A DNA stretch of 64,000 nucleotides from JBEGHD01 sp049334165 (GTDB lineage Bacteria; Bacteroidota; Bacteroidia; Flavobacteriales_D; Sanyastnellaceae). Shown piece by piece: positions 8,103 through 17,744 of the stretch (the stretch's first letter is position 1; each line of letters opens with the position of its first letter). The stretch lies in assembly GCA_049334165.1 (NCBI GenBank), contig JBEGHD010000001.1; one strand, written 5' to 3'. Below the pieces are notes generated by a model. That model saw only the letters and a list, made by a program, of their open reading frames with translations. It was not told where the DNA came from and ran no database searches. Position numbers and translations under genes: made by a program.

Positions 8103-8813
8103 TTAGCGCAGCTCTCGTTTATAAAGATTAATTGTGTTTTCAAGTCCGTAGTAGAGCGCATCGCTAATTAGGGCATGCCCAATAGAGACCTCCTGCAGAC
8201 CGGGAACGTGTTGGTAGAAAAAACGCAAATTCTGCAAGTCCAGATCATGTCCCGCATTTATTCCCAGTCCATTCTGAATGGCGCGCTCTGCTGCTTTCAC
8301 AAATGGCTCAACCGCTTGTTCGCGATTTTGCGAATAGCCTTTGGCGTATGATTCAGTGTAGAGCTCAATTCGATCTGTTCCGGTGTCGACAGCTCTGTCG
8401 ATCATTTCCAGATCTGTTTCTATAAATATCGAGGTGCGAATTCCATTGGATTTAAGTCGATCGATTACCTCTTTTAAAAGCTCCTTATTGTCTTTGGTGT
8501 CCCAACCCGCATTTGAGGTGAGCACGCCCGGAGGGTCTGGTACCAGGGTGACCTGGTGAGGCTTTTCTTCGAGGACGAGTTTCATGAAGGAATCATTTGG
8601 ATAGCCCTCCACATTAAACTCCGTGGTGACCACCTTTCGAATTTCACGAACATCATCGTACCTGATGTGTCTTTCATCAGGACGAGGGTGCACTGTGATG
8701 CCATCAGCTCCAAAGGTCTCGCAGTTTTTGGCCGCTTCAACCACGTTTGGAATATTGCCACCACGGGCATTTCTCAAAGTGGCAACTTTATTGATATTAA
8801 CACTTAGTCTCAT
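8103..8813 (-). CDS. pdxJ: Pyridoxine 5'-phosphate synthase
   Basis: PdxJ condenses 1-deoxyxylulose 5-phosphate with 3-amino-2-oxopropyl phosphate to pyridoxine 5'-phosphate, the ring-closing step of DXP-dependent vitamin B6 synthesis. The 236-residue TIM barrel begins MRLSVNINKVATLRNARGG and contains ADGITVHPRPDERHI, DIEGYPN-like NVEGYPN, and LGINAGHDLDLQN, all PdxJ hallmarks. The start is the ATG at 8813; an upstream TTG at 8876 would add 21 residues not expected in the family. It heads a probable two-gene unit with the downstream hydrolase. Confidence 0.95.
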   Translation of the reverse strand: MRLSVNINKVATLRNARGGNIPNVVEAAKNCETFGADGITVHPRPDERHIRYDDVREIRKVVTTEFNVEGYPNDSFMKLVLEEKPHQVTLVPDPPGVLTSNAGWDTKDNKELLKEVIDRLKSNGIRTSIFIETDLEMIDRAVDTGTDRIELYTESYAKGYSQNREQAVEPFVKAAERAIQNGLGINAGHDLDLQNLRFFYQHVPGLQEVSIGHALISDALYYGLENTINLYKRELR

Positions 8814-8873
8814 TAAAACTTTTTTGGTTGGCGTTGAACAATTCCACTTATTTTGTGCCTCACAACGCAGTAA

Positions 8874-8881
8874 CAAAATTA
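8874..8881 (-). promoter_or_regulatory. pdxJ -7 box
   Basis: TAATTTTG on the - strand fits TAnnTTTG, about 60 bp upstream of the pdxJ ATG. No clear -33 TTG lies at the usual distance. Confidence 0.4.
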
Positions 8882-8975
8882 AGAACTTCAGCGTACCAGA
8901 AGAGGGAACTTAGGGGCAGCTATCCTTTGGATTGTAATGGGTTTAACCTAATCTGTTCCCAAAAAGAATAAATGA

Positions 8976-9638
8976 ATGAATGCTATTGATATAATATCTT
9001 CGGAAATTCCGGAACTGTCTTTCAGTGATAATGGTGTGAATGCCTTAAACCTCATGGAAGAATACAAGGTAGGTCACTTGCCTATCGTTCATGACGGTAT
9101 CTTCGTTGGACTCATCTCAGAGAGTGAGATTCTCGAAATGGAAAAACCAACAGTGGCATTCAGCACAGTAAACCAGAAACTTCTCGAAATCAGCACTCAG
9201 GAAGGATCTCATATTTATGAAATTCTGAGGCTGATGGACGAATTTCAACTGTCAATTTTGCCAGTGGTTGGCGAAGATGGCCAATACGAAGGCTGTATCA
9301 CCGTGAACAACCTAATTCACAACCTGGCTCAAATGCAAGCGGTGGGCGAACCAGGCGGAACTATCGTTTTGGAGATGAATACGCATGACTACTCGCTCAG
9401 TCAAATCGCACAAATTGTAGAAGGCAACGATGCGAAGATTTTGAGTGTGACTGTTTCTACGGCTCCAGACTCTCAGATGATGGAGGTTACTCTAAAAATC
9501 AACAAAGAGGATCTCAATCCAATTATTCAAACTTTTAATCGATACGATTACAACATCAAATACTATTACCAAAAACCTCGCTACTCTGAAGACTTGAAGA
9601 GACGCTACGAGGAGTTGATGAAATATTTGAATATGTAG
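8976..9638 (+). CDS. Tandem CBS-domain protein
   Basis: A 220-residue cytosolic protein with two CBS motifs in the first about 130 residues (GHLPIVHDGIFVGLISESE and ILPVVGEDGQYEGCITVNNL). CBS pairs bind adenine nucleotides. The C-terminal part (about 140-205) alternates strands and helices, with DYSLSQIAQIVEGNDAKILSV resembling an ACT-like regulatory fold. It is the first gene of the + strand envelope block and lies 9 bp upstream of the D15-like barrel gene. In related Bacteroidota a CBS protein precedes nadK, so a regulatory role in NAD or envelope metabolism is possible but unproven. Confidence 0.8.
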   Translation: MNAIDIISSEIPELSFSDNGVNALNLMEEYKVGHLPIVHDGIFVGLISESEILEMEKPTVAFSTVNQKLLEISTQEGSHIYEILRLMDEFQLSILPVVGEDGQYEGCITVNNLIHNLAQMQAVGEPGGTIVLEMNTHDYSLSQIAQIVEGNDAKILSVTVSTAPDSQMMEVTLKINKEDLNPIIQTFNRYDYNIKYYYQKPRYSEDLKRRYEELMKYLNM

Positions 9639-9647
9639 TTTTGCAGG

Positions 9648-11048
9648 ATGAAGCAGCTCGCTTTTACGATCCTCTTTTGCCTACCTCTCTTTTTGGCGAG
9701 CGCCCAAAAAACACCAACAGACAGCACCCTTAAAAAGGTGGTGAAGGGTTTTGTAATTGATGGCAACAAACAAACCCACAACCGAATCATCCAGCGAGAA
9801 GTTCCATTCAAAGTAGGAGACACACTCCGGGTTTTTGAGCTTGAATACCAATGTGTTTTGGCTCGAAAAAACATTTTCAACACTCACCTTTTCAACTTTG
9901 TAGAAGTTACTCCGGTGTACACTGACAATGAAAACGTGTTCGTTAAAATTTCAGTGACCGAACGCTGGTACTGGTGGCCAGCTCCGGTTTTCGAAAATGC
10001 TGATCCGAACTTCAACATCTGGTGGGAAAGGAGAGACTTCAGTCGAGCGAATTACGGACTGATCCTGTACAAACAGAATTTTCGAGGGCGAAATGAAGAC
10101 CTCTACCTAAAAGCCAAACTCGGTTACACCAACGAGTTCAAGGTAACTTATCGGATTCCATTTATCAATAAGAGCCAAAATCTTGGACTGACTCTCAGCG
10201 GACTTTACAAAGAGCAAGACGAAATCACTTACGCTACGTTCAACAACGAACGAGTTTTTTACCGACACCCGGAGACTTCCTCTCGTGAAGAACAGATCTA
10301 CAGCATAGAAATGCCTTATCGAAGAGGAATTTACAGCACCCACGCCCCAAAAATCACTTACGTGAAATCGGCCATTCGAGACTCACTTTCGAACGTGGCT
10401 CCCGACTATTTTGGAAGTTCAAGGAAGCACATCAATTACTTCAAACTCTCCTACTTCTTTACCCACGACAAACGAGACATCAGAGCTTATCCGCTTAAAG
10501 GCAGCTACCTGCGAGTAGGCGTAGAGAAAAGAGGTCTTGGCCTTTTGAAAGAAAACAGTGTCGATCTACTAGGTGCTGTCGGCAGATTCAAAAAATACTG
10601 GCAGCTTCACAAACGGTGGTACTTTGCCGCAGGAGTGGCAGGCAGGACCAACCTTACAAATCAAATTCCCTACTACTTGCAAGAAGGATTGGGGTACAGC
10701 GATTTTGTGCGAGGCTACGAATATTACATAGTTGACGGCCAGCACTACGCCCTGGGAAGGTCGAATCTCAAGTTTGCAGTGATTCCGAACCGGGTTTTGG
10801 ATCTTGGCTTCGGCCCAGAGAAATTCACAAAAATCTACTACGCCCTTTATCTAAATGGTTTTTTTGATGCGGGACACGTGTGGGACAGCCGCTACTCCGA
10901 AAACAATCCACTGGCAAACGAGGTGATGATGTCAGGCGGACTCGGGCTCGATTTTGTGACTTACTACGACAGCGTTTTTAGAATGGAGGTCGCCTACAAC
11001 CGTTTCAAAGAGATCGGGTTTTTCCTTCACTTTGTGCAGCCGATCTGA
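9648..11048 (+). CDS. BamA/D15-family outer-membrane protein with N-terminal POTRA-like region
   Basis: The 466-residue precursor has a signal peptide (MKQLAFTILFCLPLFLASAQ). A single POTRA-like segment follows at about 30-110 (VKGFVIDGNKQTHNRIIQRE, then VFVKISVTERW). The rest is strand-rich with alternating aromatic residues, including FKLSYFFTHDKRDIRAYPLKGSYLRVG, typical of the surface-antigen D15 barrel. It is much shorter than BamA (834 aa further down this block), so it is more likely an accessory Omp85 homologue than the insertase itself. It is co-directional and nearly contiguous with the CBS gene. Function unknown. Confidence 0.75.
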   Translation: MKQLAFTILFCLPLFLASAQKTPTDSTLKKVVKGFVIDGNKQTHNRIIQREVPFKVGDTLRVFELEYQCVLARKNIFNTHLFNFVEVTPVYTDNENVFVKISVTERWYWWPAPVFENADPNFNIWWERRDFSRANYGLILYKQNFRGRNEDLYLKAKLGYTNEFKVTYRIPFINKSQNLGLTLSGLYKEQDEITYATFNNERVFYRHPETSSREEQIYSIEMPYRRGIYSTHAPKITYVKSAIRDSLSNVAPDYFGSSRKHINYFKLSYFFTHDKRDIRAYPLKGSYLRVGVEKRGLGLLKENSVDLLGAVGRFKKYWQLHKRWYFAAGVAGRTNLTNQIPYYLQEGLGYSDFVRGYEYYIVDGQHYALGRSNLKFAVIPNRVLDLGFGPEKFTKIYYALYLNGFFDAGHVWDSRYSENNPLANEVMMSGGLGLDFVTYYDSVFRMEVAYNRFKEIGFFLHFVQPI

Positions 11049-11132
11049 GCAAAAAGAAGGCGATTCATCTGCAGCCTTTGGGGCTTTGATTATCTTCGCT
11101 TTTATCGAAAAGCACTAAAAAACGATTGTAGA

Positions 11133-12008
11133 ATGACCATTGCCTTTTACGGCTTACAGTTCGGAGCTGATTTTAATCCTGTGGTTCAGGCCATTTTTGA
11201 CGGCTTGCAAAAACGGAATACCGAACTCATCGTTCACGAAGATTTTGCAAAGTTTCTGAAAGAACGAATCCGTTTCGACTCCGACTTCAAAACATTTAAA
11301 GACCACCGCGGACTGGAAAGCGTGGATTGTCTCATCAGCATTGGAGGTGATGGCACTTTGCTCAGCACCATTCACTTTGTACGCGACTCCGGCATACCCG
11401 TTCTCGGAGTAAATGCCGGCCGACTCGGTTTTCTCTCACACGTATCAGCCGATCAGGTAGCCGAGGCTATTGAAGATCTGCTCGACAGAAAATACTCTAT
11501 TGACGAGCGATCACTGATCAAGGTGAGCAGCCCTCAGCAAGATTTTGGAGACTTTCCCTTTGCCCTCAATGAAGTCACGGTTCACAAAAAAGACACCTCA
11601 TCGATGGTTCGAATTCACGCCTACCTCGATGAAACTTACATCAACACCTACTGGGCCGATGGCCTGATCGTGTGCACACCTACAGGAAGCACGGCCTATT
11701 CGCTGAGTTGCAATGGCCCAATCGTGATGCCCGGTTCTGAAAACTTCACCATCACACCGATTGCACCTCACAACCTAAACGTGAGGCCGCTTGTGGTCCC
11801 AAACAGGCATAAGCTACGACTCAAAGCCGAAGGCCGTGAACCAAACTTCCTTATGGCTCTTGATTCTATCAGCCACTCTGTGAGTGCCAATACAGATATC
11901 ATCATCGAGAACGCCAGTTTTTCTCTCAACCTCATCAACCTGGAGGGCAGAAGTTTCTTCAACACAATTCGCAATAAACTCATGTGGGGAGCCGACCGCA
12001 GAAACTAG
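11133..12008 (+). CDS. nadK: NAD kinase
   Basis: This enzyme phosphorylates NAD to NADP. The 291-residue protein carries the invariant GGDGT motif at residues 71-75 (SIGGDGTLLST), then VLGVNAGRLGFLS, the FALNEVTVHKKD segment with the NE pair, and the DGLIVCTPTGSTAYSLS block, all diagnostic of the ATP-NAD kinase family. The ATG at 11133 places the first strand (IAFYG) right at the N-terminus as expected. It lies within the conserved Bacteroidota envelope cluster, between the D15-like barrel and the DUF6089 gene. Confidence 0.96.
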   Translation: MTIAFYGLQFGADFNPVVQAIFDGLQKRNTELIVHEDFAKFLKERIRFDSDFKTFKDHRGLESVDCLISIGGDGTLLSTIHFVRDSGIPVLGVNAGRLGFLSHVSADQVAEAIEDLLDRKYSIDERSLIKVSSPQQDFGDFPFALNEVTVHKKDTSSMVRIHAYLDETYINTYWADGLIVCTPTGSTAYSLSCNGPIVMPGSENFTITPIAPHNLNVRPLVVPNRHKLRLKAEGREPNFLMALDSISHSVSANTDIIIENASFSLNLINLEGRSFFNTIRNKLMWGADRRN

Positions 12009-12219
12009 CAAATGAGTTGTTTAACTATTTATGTTCCTAATTAAAAACGTACCTTTGCCAGCGCTTTTGAAAGACTGATGCGAACGCATAGCCGATAGCC
12101 AATAAAAATAAGCGTACAATAAAGAATTAAAATCGCCATTAGAAGATAGTTAAGGCCTGCCGAAACGGGTCCAGAACTGTACTTCAATTCGCTACTGTAG
12201 AGTAGTTTTTAGCAAGAAA
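12009..12219 (+). promoter_or_regulatory. Long leader and promoter before the DUF6089-uppS-bamA operon
   Basis: TACCTTTG at 12050-12057 fits the -7 box. TTT at 12028-12030 lies 19 bp upstream of it, a one-base mismatch to the -33 TTG. Transcription from here would give a leader of about 155 nt before the ATG at 12220. The leader includes a perfect palindrome ATGCG-AA-CGCAT at 12078-12089. A leader this long before outer-membrane biogenesis genes is compatible with post-transcriptional control, but no known riboswitch is recognised. Confidence 0.4.
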
Positions 12220-13068
12220 ATGATGCAAAGTTTTATTCGTCAAATTGCTCTTATCACAACAGCTTTTTTGCTGACTGCAACAGCATGGTCACAAACTAAG
12301 TGGGATCGATCTCAAGAGCTTGGCGTGTCTGTTGGCTCGTCCTACTACATTGGCGACATCAATCCCCGACAGCATTTCGGTGGCGAATTCCACCCGGGAT
12401 TTGGATTGGTCTACAGAAATAGTTTTACAAAACGCTGGTCAGTCAAAGCATCTGTTCAGCGCATTCGATTCGAAGCCCACGATTCAGACTCCGATGATCC
12501 TTGGCAACAAAATCGAAATCTCCACTTTCGAAACACCCTAATCGAAGGGAGCTTGCAGGCAGAGCTAAATTTTTTCCCTTATCAAATAGGTAACCCGAGC
12601 TTTCCTTTCACGCCTTATTTTTTCGGAGGACTCTCAATTTTCAAGATGACTCCCGCTGCCGAGTACAACGGCACCTGGTATGAGTTGCAGCCATTGGGCA
12701 CCGAAGGACAGGGAACCAGCGAAGGAGAAGAAAAGTACGCCATCAACGGAATTGCTGTTCCTTTTGGAGTAGGAATAAAAGCCAACATCATTGGCAGCCT
12801 TGCTGTGAGTCTCGAATGGGGCATGCGCAAAACCTGGACAGATTACCTCGATGACGTAAGCACTACCTACGCCAACCCGGCTGTGATAGAAGAAGAAAAT
12901 GGAGAACTGGCGGCAATTTTGGCCGACAGAAGTATTGAGCAAGAAGGAATTGGAGACACAAACACCGGTGTTCAGCGTGGCGATGCATCGCGAAATGACT
13001 GGTACAATGTGTTCCATTTGATGATCACTTTTAGAATTGGCAAAAAACCAAACACGTGTTGGAAGTGA
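12220..13068 (+). CDS. DUF6089-family outer-membrane beta-barrel protein
   Basis: The 282-residue precursor begins with a signal peptide (residues about 1-24, ending TATAWSQ). The mature part starts with ELGVSVGSSYYIGDINP and continues with QRIRFEAHDSD and FTPYFFGGLSIFKMTP, the pattern of the DUF6089 small porin-like family. In Bacteroidota this gene lies between nadK and uppS, as here. Barrel strands alternate throughout and the last residues (HLMITFRIGKK) resemble a closing strand. Function is unknown; the linkage to bamA and uppS suggests an envelope role. ATG codons at 12220 and 12223 are both possible starts. Confidence 0.85.
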   Translation: MMQSFIRQIALITTAFLLTATAWSQTKWDRSQELGVSVGSSYYIGDINPRQHFGGEFHPGFGLVYRNSFTKRWSVKASVQRIRFEAHDSDSDDPWQQNRNLHFRNTLIEGSLQAELNFFPYQIGNPSFPFTPYFFGGLSIFKMTPAAEYNGTWYELQPLGTEGQGTSEGEEKYAINGIAVPFGVGIKANIIGSLAVSLEWGMRKTWTDYLDDVSTTYANPAVIEEENGELAAILADRSIEQEGIGDTNTGVQRGDASRNDWYNVFHLMITFRIGKKPNTCWK

Positions 13069-13143
13069 TTTTCTCAAAAACTTTGGCCAGTTTTGCAAAC
13101 CTGAAACGAAAAACCGAACTGTAGTTTTTTGAGTCTGCTGCCC

Positions 13144-13875
13144 ATGAGCTATAAAGACAAAATACACCAGGATAACATTCCTCAGCACGTTGCCATAATT
13201 ATGGATGGAAATGGTCGCTGGGCCAAAGGCCAGGGCCAGGAGCGTGTTTTTGGACACCTGCACGGTGTTGAGGCAGTTCGTGCATCGCTCAAGGCTGCGG
13301 CCGAAGTGGGTGTACAGTACCTCACACTTTACGCCTTCTCAACAGAAAACTGGAACAGACCCAGAGAAGAAGTGGAAGCACTGATGAACTTGCTGGTAAA
13401 AACAGTTGTGGGCGAGCTCGAGGGTTTACTGGATAACGGGGTGCGACTTCATACCATAGGCGACATTGAAAGCCTGCCAGGTGAATGCCGCGAAGAACTG
13501 ATTGCGGCAAAAGAAAGAACAAAAAACAACACAAGAATCAACCTGATTTTGGCCTTAAGCTACAGCTCGCGTTGGGAAATCGGCAATGCCATAAAATCGA
13601 TAATGGATTCCGGAGCTAAAAAGGAAGATGTAACAAATGAGCTCATTCAGCGTCACTTGGAAACAAGAGATTTTCCCGATCCGGAATTGCTCATTAGAAC
13701 AAGTGGTGAAAAGAGAATTAGCAATTTTTTGCTGTGGCAGATCGCCTATGCCGAGCTATATTTCACCCCTGTGCTTTGGCCAGATTTCGATAAGGAAGAA
13801 TTTTATAAAGCGATTGTTGACTACCAAAGTCGTGAACGAAGGTTTGGAAAAACCAGTGAGCAAATAACTGTGTAA
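13144..13875 (+). CDS. uppS: Isoprenyl transferase (undecaprenyl diphosphate synthase)
   Basis: This cis-prenyltransferase makes the C55 carrier lipid for peptidoglycan and surface glycans. The 243-residue protein shows HVAIIMDGNGRWAKG with catalytic Asp21, the LTLYAFSTENWNRP block, and LIRTSGEKRISNFLLWQ followed by AYAELYFTPVLWPDF near the C-terminus, all signature regions. The ATG at 13144 is preferred to an upstream TTG at 13129. It is 6 bp from bamA and probably translated from the same mRNA. Confidence 0.96.
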   Translation: MSYKDKIHQDNIPQHVAIIMDGNGRWAKGQGQERVFGHLHGVEAVRASLKAAAEVGVQYLTLYAFSTENWNRPREEVEALMNLLVKTVVGELEGLLDNGVRLHTIGDIESLPGECREELIAAKERTKNNTRINLILALSYSSRWEIGNAIKSIMDSGAKKEDVTNELIQRHLETRDFPDPELLIRTSGEKRISNFLLWQIAYAELYFTPVLWPDFDKEEFYKAIVDYQSRERRFGKTSEQITV

Positions 13876-13881
13876 TATAGA

Positions 13882-16386
13882 ATGAGACAACTACTTGTAG
13901 CGCTACTAATTTCTTTTATCATCCCTTTCACAAGCATTTGTCAGATAGATGGCCCTGCTCAAATAGGTGGCACTGAACTTGACTACAGCAATCCACAAAC
14001 CTACACGATAGCCGGCATCTCAGTGCTAGGCGCTGAACACACCGATGTGCAGGCGATCAAGTTGTTCACCGGACTTCAGGTTGGCGATGAAATTCAGGTT
14101 CCGGGCGATGCTATCTCAAAAGCCATTAAGAATCTTTGGGAACAGAAGCTCTTTGCAGACATCTCGATCAGAATTGCAGAAATTCGCGGTGAAGACATTT
14201 TCCTGCTCATCGAACTAGAGGAAATGCCGAGACTCGGAGGATTTAGTTTTCGCGGAGTCTCAAAGTCAGGTGCTGACAACCTCAGAGACGAGATTAAACT
14301 CGTTCGTGGAATCGTTGTGAACGACAACCTCATTACCACTACAAAGAATGCAATCCGACAGTACTACATTGGCAAAGGCTACTACAATGCAGATATCGAG
14401 ATAGAAACAAAAGACGCAAGTGCACTCGACAATCACGTTGATTTGATTATCAAAGTGGATAAAAAGAGCCGGGTGAGAATTGACGAGATTAACTTCATTG
14501 GTGTAGAGAAAGTGAATGAGAGAAAGCTCTCTAAAGCTATGAAAGACACCAAGGAGAAAGCAATTTGGCGTGTCTTCAACCCTTCTCGATTTAAGCCCAA
14601 AAAATACAAAGCTGACAAGGAAAAACTCATTTCTTACTACAACTCACAAGGCTACAGAAACGCCAAGATTTTGGAAGATTCTGTCTACTGGGTTGACAAC
14701 AAAAACCTTGGGATCGACATCAAAATTCACGAAGGTGACAAATTCTACTTTCGCGACATCAGCTTCATAGGAAACACAAAATACAGTTCAGACACTCTAG
14801 AGCAGTTGCTTGGAATAGAACCCGGAGATGTCTACAATTCTGAAGAGCTGAACCAGCGTCTGTTCATGAATCCTCAGGGAATGGATATCAGCTCGCTTTA
14901 CATGGATCAGGGTTATCTTACATTTCAGGCCATTCCTGTAGAAACCCTCATTGAAAACGATAGCATCGATCTGGAAATCCGGGTTCAGGAAGGCAAACAG
15001 TTCCGTGTTGGAAAAGTAACCGTAGTTGGAAATACCAAAACCAACGACCACGTGATCTACCGGGAGATTCGCACGAATCCGGGAGATCTGTTTAGCAGAA
15101 CAGACATCATCCGTACGCAGCGCGAGTTAAACAACCTCGGATACTTCAACCCGGAGGCGTTTAACGTAACGCCAATGCAAAACCCCGAAGACGGAACGGT
15201 AGATATCGAATACGTTGTTGAAGAGAAGCCTTCAGATCAAATTCAACTCTCCGGTGGTTTTGGAGCAAATCGAATAGTGGGAACACTTGGAATAAGTTTC
15301 ACCAACTTCTCCATGAGGAATATTTTTAATAAAGAAGCCTGGAGACCGCTACCAACAGGAGATGGACAAAAACTCTCGCTCAATGCAGTTTCTAACGGGC
15401 GATTCTATCAGTCTTACAGTGCTTCTTTCACTGAGCCTTGGGTAGGTGGAAAAAAACCAAACTCACTGAGCTTCTCACTTTCGCATTCGGTACAAAACCT
15501 CTCGAGCATTGGGGAGCTCGAAAGATCAGTAAAAATAACGGGGGGATCGGTAGGATACGGAAAAAGACTTCAGTGGCCTGATGACTACTTTATCTTGCAG
15601 CTGACTGGCTCTTACCAGCACTTCAACCTAAATAACTTTAGCTCTGTGTTTAGCTTCGCGAACGGTACTTCTAACAACCTCGCTGCGCAAGTGACACTTC
15701 AGCGAAATTCGATCAACGAACCGATTTTCCCGACTCGTGGATCGAATATTAAATTCACCACCAAGTTCACTCCTCCTTACTCCGCCTTTGACGGAAGAGA
15801 TGATTATTCCGGTTTGTCGGAGCAGGAAAGATTTGAGTGGGTTGAGTACCACAAGTGGAAATTCACTGCCGACTGGTACACCTCACTGACGCCAGAAAAG
15901 AAGGAACGTCAACTCGTACTGAAAACCAGTGCCGGATTTGGTTTCCTCGGTTACTACAACGAACAACTTGGGCTTTCGCCATTTGAGCGATTCTACCTTG
16001 GTGGTGTTTTCCTCTCAGGGTTCATACTCGATGGTCGAGAGATTATCAACCTGCGTGGTTACGAAGACCTTTCGCTCTCGCCAACCACCGGGGCACCCTT
16101 TATCGCAAAATACAGTGCCGAGTTGCGCTACCCGATTTCCACCAATCCGCAAGCTACTATCTACACGCTTGCATTTTTGGAAGCCGGTCAAACCTGGCAG
16201 GACTTTGAAGATTACGACCCCTTCAACCTCAAGCGTTCAGGTGGTGTGGGACTTCGAATTTTCCTTCCGATGTTTGGTCTTCTCGGACTCGACTACGGAT
16301 GGAGATTTGACGATGTTCCAAGCCAACCAGACATGCAGCGAGGCATCCTCCACTTCAGCATTGGCATGAACATTGGAGAACTGTAG
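13882..16386 (+). CDS. bamA: Outer-membrane protein assembly factor BamA
   Basis: The core insertase for outer-membrane barrels. The 834-residue precursor has a signal peptide (ending SICQ), about five POTRA domains spanning residues 35-450 (for example FYFRDISFIGNTKYSSDTLEQ and FRVGKVTVVGNTKTNDHVIY), and a C-terminal 16-strand Omp85 barrel. The last strand (GILHFSIGMNIGEL) lacks a classical C-terminal Phe. The order uppS, bamA, ompH, ompH is the conserved Bacteroidota arrangement, coupling lipid carrier supply, barrel insertion and periplasmic chaperones. It starts with ATG 6 bp after uppS. Confidence 0.95.
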   Translation: MRQLLVALLISFIIPFTSICQIDGPAQIGGTELDYSNPQTYTIAGISVLGAEHTDVQAIKLFTGLQVGDEIQVPGDAISKAIKNLWEQKLFADISIRIAEIRGEDIFLLIELEEMPRLGGFSFRGVSKSGADNLRDEIKLVRGIVVNDNLITTTKNAIRQYYIGKGYYNADIEIETKDASALDNHVDLIIKVDKKSRVRIDEINFIGVEKVNERKLSKAMKDTKEKAIWRVFNPSRFKPKKYKADKEKLISYYNSQGYRNAKILEDSVYWVDNKNLGIDIKIHEGDKFYFRDISFIGNTKYSSDTLEQLLGIEPGDVYNSEELNQRLFMNPQGMDISSLYMDQGYLTFQAIPVETLIENDSIDLEIRVQEGKQFRVGKVTVVGNTKTNDHVIYREIRTNPGDLFSRTDIIRTQRELNNLGYFNPEAFNVTPMQNPEDGTVDIEYVVEEKPSDQIQLSGGFGANRIVGTLGISFTNFSMRNIFNKEAWRPLPTGDGQKLSLNAVSNGRFYQSYSASFTEPWVGGKKPNSLSFSLSHSVQNLSSIGELERSVKITGGSVGYGKRLQWPDDYFILQLTGSYQHFNLNNFSSVFSFANGTSNNLAAQVTLQRNSINEPIFPTRGSNIKFTTKFTPPYSAFDGRDDYSGLSEQERFEWVEYHKWKFTADWYTSLTPEKKERQLVLKTSAGFGFLGYYNEQLGLSPFERFYLGGVFLSGFILDGREIINLRGYEDLSLSPTTGAPFIAKYSAELRYPISTNPQATIYTLAFLEAGQTWQDFEDYDPFNLKRSGGVGLRIFLPMFGLLGLDYGWRFDDVPSQPDMQRGILHFSIGMNIGEL

Positions 16387-16438
16387 GCGGCAAATTTTTA
16401 ATAAATTCGTTCTTATAAGAAACAAGCTCGAAATCAAT

Positions 16439-17095
16439 ATGAAAAAGCTCCTCTTAATGATGGTTTTGTCGGTAGCATTCACCGGCATTTCACAGGCGCA
16501 AAAATTTGCTTACGTTGATTCTCAATACATTTTGAGACACATGCCCGAATACGCTGAAGCGCAGGGACAGCTCAATCAGTTTTCCAACGAATGGGAAGCT
16601 GAGATTGAAGCCAAGTTCGAAGCTGTTCAGCGATTGAGAGACGCCTACCAGGCCGAAAAAGTATTGCTGACTGAAGACATGAAGCAAAGAAGGCTCGAAG
16701 AAATCAAACAAAAGGAACAGGAAGCCCGTCAGATGCAACGTCAAAAGTTCGGTGTTGAAGGTGAGCTTTTCCAAAAGAGGGAACAGCTGATCAAGCCCAT
16801 TCAGGACAAAATTTATGAAGCACTTGAAGAAGTTGCTTCGAGAAGTGGATACATGGTCATTTTTGACAAAGCCAGCCAGAGCAATATGCTTTACACCAAC
16901 CCTAAGTACGATATCACAGAAACAGTGATAAAAAACATGGGTCTGACGCCAGGAGAAACGATCGAAACTGAAGGCGATAAGGACGAAAAAGGGGATGACT
17001 CCAAAAGCGGAGGCACTGAAAAAGAAGGCAGAAAAGATCCTTCCGGCAACAAGACTTCCACTGGCCGTACACCGATGAAAGGTGGACGTAGATAG
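16439..17095 (+). CDS. OmpH/Skp-family periplasmic chaperone (first copy)
   Basis: The 218-residue precursor has a signal peptide (MKKLLLMMVLSVAFTGISQAQ) and the OmpH opening KFAYVDSQYILRHMPEYAEAQ. A long coiled coil follows (about 40-130), rich in Glu, Arg and Gln, which forms the tentacles of trimeric Skp. The conserved region YMVIFDKASQSNMLYTNPKYDIT closes the core. A hydrophilic tail of about 45 residues rich in Gly, Lys, Asp and Ser follows, absent from the second copy. The ATG at 16439 is chosen because the longer frame starts inside bamA and lacks a signal. Skp-like chaperones hold unfolded barrels before BamA. Confidence 0.92.
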   Translation: MKKLLLMMVLSVAFTGISQAQKFAYVDSQYILRHMPEYAEAQGQLNQFSNEWEAEIEAKFEAVQRLRDAYQAEKVLLTEDMKQRRLEEIKQKEQEARQMQRQKFGVEGELFQKREQLIKPIQDKIYEALEEVASRSGYMVIFDKASQSNMLYTNPKYDITETVIKNMGLTPGETIETEGDKDEKGDDSKSGGTEKEGRKDPSGNKTSTGRTPMKGGRR

Positions 17096-17142
17096 AAAAT
17101 TATATTTTTGACAACCCGAATAATTAAATTAAGAAGATAAAG

Positions 17143-17640
17143 ATGAAGAAAGTACTGATCACATTGGTTTTGATCGCAGCAACTACAGTTGTTGGTTTTG
17201 CACAGAAACTCGGTCACATCAATTCCACTGAACTTTTGGAAATGATGCCAGGTCGCGATTCTATTGAGCAAAAAATTGAGATGAACGCCCAACAAATGGA
17301 GCAGGCTCTCGCTGACATGAAAGCCGAGTACGACAAAAAAGTAGCAGAATTTCAAGAGCAAAGCGCAAATTGGTCTGAATCTGTAACCCAATCTAAGTAC
17401 AACAGTATCATGAGTTTGGAGCGCGAAATGCAACAATTCAATGTGAACGCAAACAAAGAATTGCAAAAAACTGAGCAAAAACTAATTCAGCCGCTTATTG
17501 AGCAAGCTCAGGCTGCTATCGACAAGGTTGCTGAAGACAACGGATTCACCTACATCTTCGACACCAGCACTGGTGCTATCGTTTATGCAAAAGGTGAGAA
17601 CATAATGCCGATGGTGAAAGCCGAACTCGGCATTCAGTAA
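17143..17640 (+). CDS. OmpH/Skp-family periplasmic chaperone (second copy)
   Basis: A 165-residue paralogue of the preceding gene. It has a signal peptide ending VVGFAQ, the start KLGHINSTELLEMMPGRDS, a coiled coil over about 45-125, and the closing block GFTYIFDTSTGAIVYAKGENIM. It lacks the charged tail of the first copy and is close to typical Skp length. Tandem ompH genes directly after bamA are common in Bacteroidota. A strong terminator follows, marking the end of the envelope transcript. Confidence 0.93.
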   Translation: MKKVLITLVLIAATTVVGFAQKLGHINSTELLEMMPGRDSIEQKIEMNAQQMEQALADMKAEYDKKVAEFQEQSANWSESVTQSKYNSIMSLEREMQQFNVNANKELQKTEQKLIQPLIEQAQAAIDKVAEDNGFTYIFDTSTGAIVYAKGENIMPMVKAELGIQ

Positions 17641-17670
17641 ATAGAGAACAATTTGTAGAGAACTACAAAG

Positions 17671-17705
17671 GCCTCTTCGTCAAATTTGGCGGAGAGGCTT
17701 TTTTT
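17671..17705 (+). terminator. Terminator of the bamA-ompH operon
   Basis: GCCTCT (17671-17676) pairs with AGAGGC (17693-17698). The stem extends inward by further pairs including G-U wobbles, to an AAATTT loop. A run of seven Ts follows at 17699-17705. Confidence 0.9.
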
Positions 17706-17744
17706 GTTCTCAAAAGTCAATCATCAATCTTACCTTAGCGCTTC